Positions 6,101-8,244 of a stretch of DNA of 8,244 nucleotides are shown here, piece after piece (position 1 is the first letter of the stretch; each line of letters opens with the position of its first letter). Made by a program: the position numbers and the translations under genes. The notes beneath the pieces were generated by a model. That model saw only the letters and a program-made list of their open reading frames with translations. It was not told the origin of the DNA and made no database searches. This DNA comes from an uncultured Lachnospiraceae bacterium (GTDB lineage: Bacteria; Bacillota; Clostridia; Lachnospirales; Lachnospiraceae). The stretch spans positions 1 through 8,244 of the forward strand of contig CAJUHQ010000147.1 in NCBI GenBank assembly GCA_910586095.1. Reading direction: 5' to 3'.

Positions 6101-6525
6101 TCCTCTGTAGTGTTTGTGATCGTAATACCACTTTCTCCTTGGATGCCACGAAGATATGCCTCACTGTTGGATACATCAGAAATCTGTCCATCAACAGATA
6201 GATTGTTGCCGTTTATATCTACAAAGAGAAACGCATCAAATAATGCATTTTCTGTCATCTCTTTTAGCATCTGTTCATGTATTACTGGTTCTGATAGACT
6301 TTCGCCAAGAAAATATGCATAGGTACTAATACGGCTGGCGGCATTTTCAAATTCATGTTCTATATGGAGTGCAGCTTGCCGCGCCGAATCTAACGCATAA
6401 TTTAAGTTCTGACTTTCAATACGTTTACTATTCTGTGCAGTATACCAATAAAACAAAATAACAATAACCACCAAGACGACCAGAACCTGAACGATTCGTT
6501 GTATTAACCTTTTCTTTTCACTCAT
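3136..6525 (-). CDS. Membrane hybrid sensor histidine kinase with two receiver domains
   Basis: An 1129-aa two-component hybrid kinase. Order: short cytoplasmic N-terminus, TM1 (about 9-29), external sensor region of about 250 residues (30-280, possibly Cache-like; not firmly assigned), TM2 (about 282-303), PAS-like domain 1 (about 325-445, ending RQNITDIKEKE), PAS-like domain 2 (about 462-597, ending IKNITEQ), short coiled linker, then the kinase core: H-box SHDIRTP (phosphoacceptor His628), N-box NLMSNAVKY, G1 DNGIGM (780-785), F-box EPFER and G2 GTGLGM (810-815). Receiver 1 has DDD (871-873), Asp920, Thr949 and Lys971; receiver 2 has ED (1012-1013), Asp1059, Thr1091 and Lys1113. All key residues are intact. 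There is no HPt or DNA-binding domain, so the output partner lies elsewhere. The ATG at 6525 is preferred because GGGGGGA lies 5 nt upstream; an upstream in-frame start (6585) would add 20 residues without a ribosome site. The gene lies 108 bp downstream of the ligase gene on the same strand, and co-transcription is possible. Confidence 0.93.
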   Translation of the reverse strand: MSEKKRLIQRIVQVLVVLVVIVILFYWYTAQNSKRIESQNLNYALDSARQAALHIEHEFENAASRISTYAYFLGESLSEPVIHEQMLKEMTENALFDAFLFVDINGNNLSVDGQISDVSNSEAYLRGIQGESGITITNTTEEKTVSFYVPILYHGDIIGVLQGVYSAENYLREALTTTYFGESADVFLCTTEGMIIASSNARQDYDGNLIELLEKNGIIEGSQVEEVRNIFLDKGEGAYLCDAVDTTDNICVVHPQGSNYVLVQMFPENVTRTMIRNANRTGIMLEVMLIILFIFYILALLLQARKEKILLKRENQEMGYVIEGVNTLFSRFIMADFETNTYKYLSGTKPEQEDFPISGNYDDFVTYQCSALVRESDREKFAELFERDMIIEELKKNGNDVRYEYYVKGNGKAEWEHLSIVCLEKQNDKASKVLFLRQNITDIKEKELRIQAEISRANRKERQYRIAITSNAICTYDFNLTHDLIEQEIVRQVDGQKEYMLKGIGLEVPCKASEWFERWKRFVTEESLEEYSAAVDLEYLKECFAQGITEVNTEYWYELPTREKICARQSFLMTQDDDTQDIMVMVVIKNITEQVKKQKEQTLALKEALMQAQHANKAKTTFLSNMSHDIRTPMNAIIGFTTIAVSHIDNKDQVKDCLQKVLSSSNHLLSLINDILDMSRIESGKVQIKEQDCNISELMHNLVNIIQPQVKAKQLELFIDTFDIVNEHVIADALKLNQVFVNLMSNAVKYTPAGGTISFRIMQKTTYRRGYGDYIFIIKDNGIGMTAEFVEHIFEPFERETSTTKTGIQGTGLGMAITKNIVEMMGGTISVQSEKGKGSEFTVELSLKLQNIESNAEQIKELDGLRALVVDDDFDVCNSVDKMLKKIGMRCEWTTSGREAVYRAKSAYDEGDSYHTYILDWQMPEMSGIETARRIRQAVGPEVPIIILTAYDWTDVEEEAKSAGITAFCAKPLFMSDLKYALLAANQLIEKEDEAASWTLADFSGKRILLVEDNELNREIAEEILVETGFVVETAPDGTDAVDMMKKAEENYYDAILMDVQMPIMDGYEATRTIRAMPRMDIKNLPIIAMTANAMEEDKEAALKNGMSAHIAKPINIDVFIAVLNKFLN

Positions 6526-6530
6526 AAAAA

Positions 6531-6537
6531 TCCCCCC
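6531..6537 (-). promoter_or_regulatory. G-run ribosome site fixing the kinase start
   Basis: On the minus strand GGGGGGA lies 5 nt before the ATG at 6525. It fixes the start there rather than at the longer reading frame opening at 6585. Like the thioesterase site (AGGGGGA), it is a G-homopolymer instead of the AAGGAG used by the other two genes. Confidence 0.6.
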
Positions 6538-6543
6538 GTGAAA

Positions 6544-6621
6544 ATTGTACCTAAGCCATACTATCAACATCATCGCAAACAACATTCACACTGTTGAAAA
6601 ATTTCTGATTGTTGAACTTAT
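6544..6621 (-). promoter_or_regulatory. Repeated TTCAACA/TGTTGA half-sites between ligase and kinase genes
   Basis: The 108-bp gap holds four related half-sites. On the plus strand TCAACA (6564-6569) and CAACA (6580-6584) face TGTTG (6592-6596) and TTGTTGAA. CAACA-N7-TGTTG forms a perfect 5-bp inverted repeat. A minus-strand TACAAT (6549-6544) could be a -10, but no good -35 is placed for it, and no terminator hairpin follows the ligase gene. I read this as read-through from the ligase, with possible extra control sites; weak evidence. Confidence 0.25.
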
Positions 6622-6633
6622 TTTCTAACCTTT

Positions 6634-7938
6634 TTATCTGTATAAATCTCTCTTGTCCACTACACGCACGGCCTTGCCTTCACTTCGAGTGATGGTCTTA
6701 GGTTCAACAATTTTGACTTCTACCTTTATGCCAAGCATAGATTTCAATCCTGCAACAATCTTTTTCTCATGATTAGCAACATGGAAAGTGTTGTCTGCTG
6801 CCATCTCTGGTGTCTTTTCTACCTGCACTTCAATCGTGTCATTATTTCCAATACGATCGACTACAATCTGATAGTTTGCTTGATAGCCTTGCTTTAAGAG
6901 TACTGCTTCAATCTGTGATGGCCATACGTTCACGCCCTTTACTACCATCATATCATCACTTCGTCCCATTGGTTTATGCATGCGAATATGCGTTCTCCCA
7001 CAGGAGCATTTTTTCCTAGTCAAATAGCACAAATCACGAGTGCGATAACGCAATAATGGAAATGCCTTTTTGGTAATACAAGTAAAAACAAGTTCTCCAA
7101 TCTCACCTTCTGGAAGGACTTCTCCTGTGTCAGGATTAATAATTTCTGCTATAAAATGATCTTCTTGAATATGCATTCCTTGTTGTTCTTCACACTCAAA
7201 TGATACACCTGGTCCAGAGATCTCAGTTAATCCATAAATATCATACGCTTTTATTCCAAGAGATTGTTCGATACTTTTACGCATCTCCTCCGTCCAGGGT
7301 TCAGCTCCAAAAATACCTGCCTTCAACTTGATTTGGTCGCGCAATCCTCTCTCATTGACAGACTCACCCAAATTGGCCGCATAGGAAGGGGTACAGCATA
7401 GAATAGTTGAACCTAAATCTGTCATAAACTGTAACTGTCGCTCTGTATTTCCTGAAGACATTGGAAGAGTCAAACAACCAACTTTGTGTGAACCTCCATT
7501 TAATCCTGGGCCTCCTGTAAAAAGCCCGTATCCATAACATACATGACATACATCTTCTTTGGTTCCACCTGCTGCTACAATTGCGCGTGCGCAGCAATCT
7601 TCCCACACATCAATATCCTCTTGTGTATAAAATGCTACTACACGTCTTCCAGTAGTACCACTTGTTGACTGAATACGCACACAATCTGATAGTGGAACGC
7701 CTAAAAGTCCATATGGATATTGATCTCTTAAATCGTCTTTATTGATAAATGGAAGTTTATGTAGATCTTCGATTCCTTTGATATCATCGGGGTGAACTTG
7801 AACCTCCTCCATCTTCTCACGATAAAATTTCACATTTTCATATACAAATTTTACTTGAGCTCTTAGCCTTTCGCTCTGTAATGCTTGGATTTGCTCCACG
7901 GGCATTGTCTCAATCTCCGGTTGATAATAATTAGACAT
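6634..7938 (-). CDS. paaK: Phenylacetate-CoA ligase family, AMP-forming
   Basis: A 434-aa, full-length member of the adenylate-forming superfamily, PaaK type. It joins an aromatic or related acid to CoA using ATP, via an acyl-adenylate, in the cytoplasm. Motifs seen: phosphate loop STSGTTGR (91-98), YGLTE (235-239), YRTRDL with Asp302, CSCGRTH (311-317), GRSDDMMVVKGVNVWP (325-340) at the hinge to the C-terminal lid, and SEGKAVRVVD with Lys422, the expected adenylation-step lysine. All core residues are present. The substrate is not fixed by sequence: phenylacetate, indoleacetate and other aryl acids are all possible, and in anaerobes such ligases often act with indolepyruvate oxidoreductases, which are not in this window. 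The start follows AAAGGAG (7958-7952) with a long 13-nt spacing. The membrane sensor kinase lies 108 bp downstream and a PaaI-like thioesterase beyond it. No ring-oxidising paa genes are visible. Confidence 0.92.
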   Translation of the reverse strand: MSNYYQPEIETMPVEQIQALQSERLRAQVKFVYENVKFYREKMEEVQVHPDDIKGIEDLHKLPFINKDDLRDQYPYGLLGVPLSDCVRIQSTSGTTGRRVVAFYTQEDIDVWEDCCARAIVAAGGTKEDVCHVCYGYGLFTGGPGLNGGSHKVGCLTLPMSSGNTERQLQFMTDLGSTILCCTPSYAANLGESVNERGLRDQIKLKAGIFGAEPWTEEMRKSIEQSLGIKAYDIYGLTEISGPGVSFECEEQQGMHIQEDHFIAEIINPDTGEVLPEGEIGELVFTCITKKAFPLLRYRTRDLCYLTRKKCSCGRTHIRMHKPMGRSDDMMVVKGVNVWPSQIEAVLLKQGYQANYQIVVDRIGNNDTIEVQVEKTPEMAADNTFHVANHEKKIVAGLKSMLGIKVEVKIVEPKTITRSEGKAVRVVDKRDLYR

Positions 7939-7973
7939 TTTTGTAATTATGCTCCTTTCTGAATGTACAAATT

Positions 7974-7991
7974 TGTGTCCTTAAGCACACA
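7974..7991 (-). promoter_or_regulatory. 18-bp imperfect palindrome in the ligase leader
   Basis: TGTGTCCTTAAGCACACA is self-complementary at 8 of 9 pairs (the only mismatch is C/C), centred on TTAA, just upstream of the ligase ribosome site. A perfect 10-bp palindrome ACAAATTTGT (7967-7976) overlaps its edge. The size and symmetry suit a dimeric repressor site, which fits control of an acid-CoA ligase gene. Which regulator binds cannot be told; an RNA hairpin masking the leader is an alternative. Confidence 0.4.
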
Positions 7992-8012
7992 TTTATTTCT
8001 TTACTTTCCTAG

Positions 8013-8036
8013 TTTAAAGTACTATCGATTTAAAGT
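8013..8036 (-). promoter_or_regulatory. Direct repeat TTTAAAGT upstream of the ligase
   Basis: TTTAAAGT occurs at 8013-8020 and 8029-8036, 16 bp start to start, in the region between the ligase gene and its possible promoter. Spaced direct repeats can be binding sites for response regulators, but the word is AT-rich and chance is plausible. Confidence 0.2.
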
Positions 8037-8113
8037 TTATCATATTTTTTATCTGATTCCAATCATTTTTCTTGGAGATTTTGAATTCTCAAACCCATTT
8101 GTTCAATTCAATT

Positions 8114-8147
8114 ATCATATAATATCCGTATTTTGCATTGACAATGC
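8114..8147 (-). promoter_or_regulatory. Possible ligase promoter overlapping a 13-bp palindrome
   Basis: On the minus strand TTGTCA (8144-8139, 5 of 6 to consensus) is followed at 17 bp by TATATG or at 19 bp by TATGAT (8119-8114, 5 of 6). The -35 lies inside GCATTG-A-CAATGC (8135-8147), a perfect palindrome around one base, which could be an operator that blocks the promoter. The spacing is not ideal, so support is moderate. It would give a leader of about 170 nt. Confidence 0.35.
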
Positions 8148-8183
8148 CTCTATTTTATATGCAATTGATTGATAAAAAATATC

Positions 8184-8238
8184 AGGATGGTGAAATCTTT
8201 GATTTCACATTAACTCCCATCTGCCTGCTTTGGCAGGC
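8184..8238 (+). repeat. Intergenic hairpin repeat, right copy, two modules
   Basis: Module 1: GTGAAATC (8190-8197) pairs with GATTTCAC (8201-8208) over a 3-nt loop, with an outer GATGG (8186-8190) and CCATC (8217-8221) able to pair. Module 2: GCCTGC (8223-8228) pairs with GCAGGC (8233-8238) over TTTG. Both modules also occur at the left edge (25-68 and 1-20) in the same orientation, but there the GC hairpin comes first. This suggests alternating modules of a repeat that continues outside the window on one or both sides. Confidence 0.6.
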
Positions 8239-8244
8239 GTACAA

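Larger units (their letters stand above)
7939..8244. other. Gene-free right-hand region
   Basis: About 300 bases upstream of the ligase gene without a credible gene. A 69-codon plus-strand frame (7963-8172) has no ribosome site, AT-driven composition rich in F, Y and I, and overlaps control signals. The region holds the ligase ribosome site, an 18-bp palindrome, a direct repeat, a 7-bp inverted repeat TTGAATT/AATTCAA (8081-8087/8105-8111), a possible promoter and the edge hairpins. Confidence 0.6.

Noticed and set aside
6523..6585. Longer kinase start at 6585
   Set aside because: It would add 20 residues ahead of the MSEKKR start without a ribosome site, while GGGGGGA is well placed for the ATG at 6525.
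7963..8172. 69-codon plus-strand frame upstream of the ligase
   Set aside because: No ribosome site, composition driven by AT content, and it crosses the likely ligase control region.
1..8244. CRISPR array, tRNA, rRNA or insertion sequence
   Set aside because: No regular spacer-repeat array, no tRNA-like cloverleaf and no transposase or integrase frame was seen on either strand.

Overview
The window looks like chromosomal DNA from a low-GC, anaerobic, endospore-forming Clostridia member, most likely Lachnospiraceae or a close relative. This rests on AT-rich intergenic DNA, AAGGAG-type ribosome sites, a SpoIID/LysM spore-type protein, a very large PAS-containing hybrid histidine kinase of the kind common in that family, and a phenylacetate-CoA ligase homologue. 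Species cannot be fixed from sequence alone. No phage, transposase, tRNA, rRNA or CRISPR array is visible.

Layout. Positions 1-501 hold no gene but are rich in structure: a terminator-like hairpin and a second hairpin repeat at the left edge, then a nested inverted-repeat block (221-444) that ends in a hairpin plus T-run. Next comes a 604-aa plus-strand gene (502-2316): a carboxypeptidase-regulatory-like domain, a SpoIID-like domain, two peptidoglycan-binding domains and two LysM repeats, with no signal peptide. After a clear SigA-type promoter and a structured leader (2371-2528) comes a PaaI-family hotdog thioesterase (2529-2972, plus). It ends at a strong hairpin terminator (3077-3137) shared with the convergent gene.

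On the minus strand, read right to left, are a phenylacetate-CoA ligase (7938-6634) and, 108 bp downstream, a 1129-aa membrane hybrid sensor kinase (6525-3136) with an external sensor domain, two PAS domains, a complete kinase core and two receiver domains. The ligase has a roughly 300-bp upstream region with palindromes, a direct repeat and a possible promoter. The right edge (8171-8244) carries the same two hairpin modules as the left edge, in the same orientation but reversed order.

How the genes may work together. An acyl-CoA ligase and a hotdog acyl-CoA thioesterase, on opposite sides of the kinase, could make and hydrolyse the same aryl- or acyl-CoA esters. The kinase may be co-transcribed with the ligase and might sense a related ligand. 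That link is inference from position only. The SpoIID/LysM gene looks like an independent sporulation or cell-wall gene. I see no clearly new multi-gene system. The points most worth a second look are the 221-444 nested structure, the thioesterase leader with its Cys-rich mini-ORF, the divergent SpoIID domain, and the hairpin repeats at both ends.
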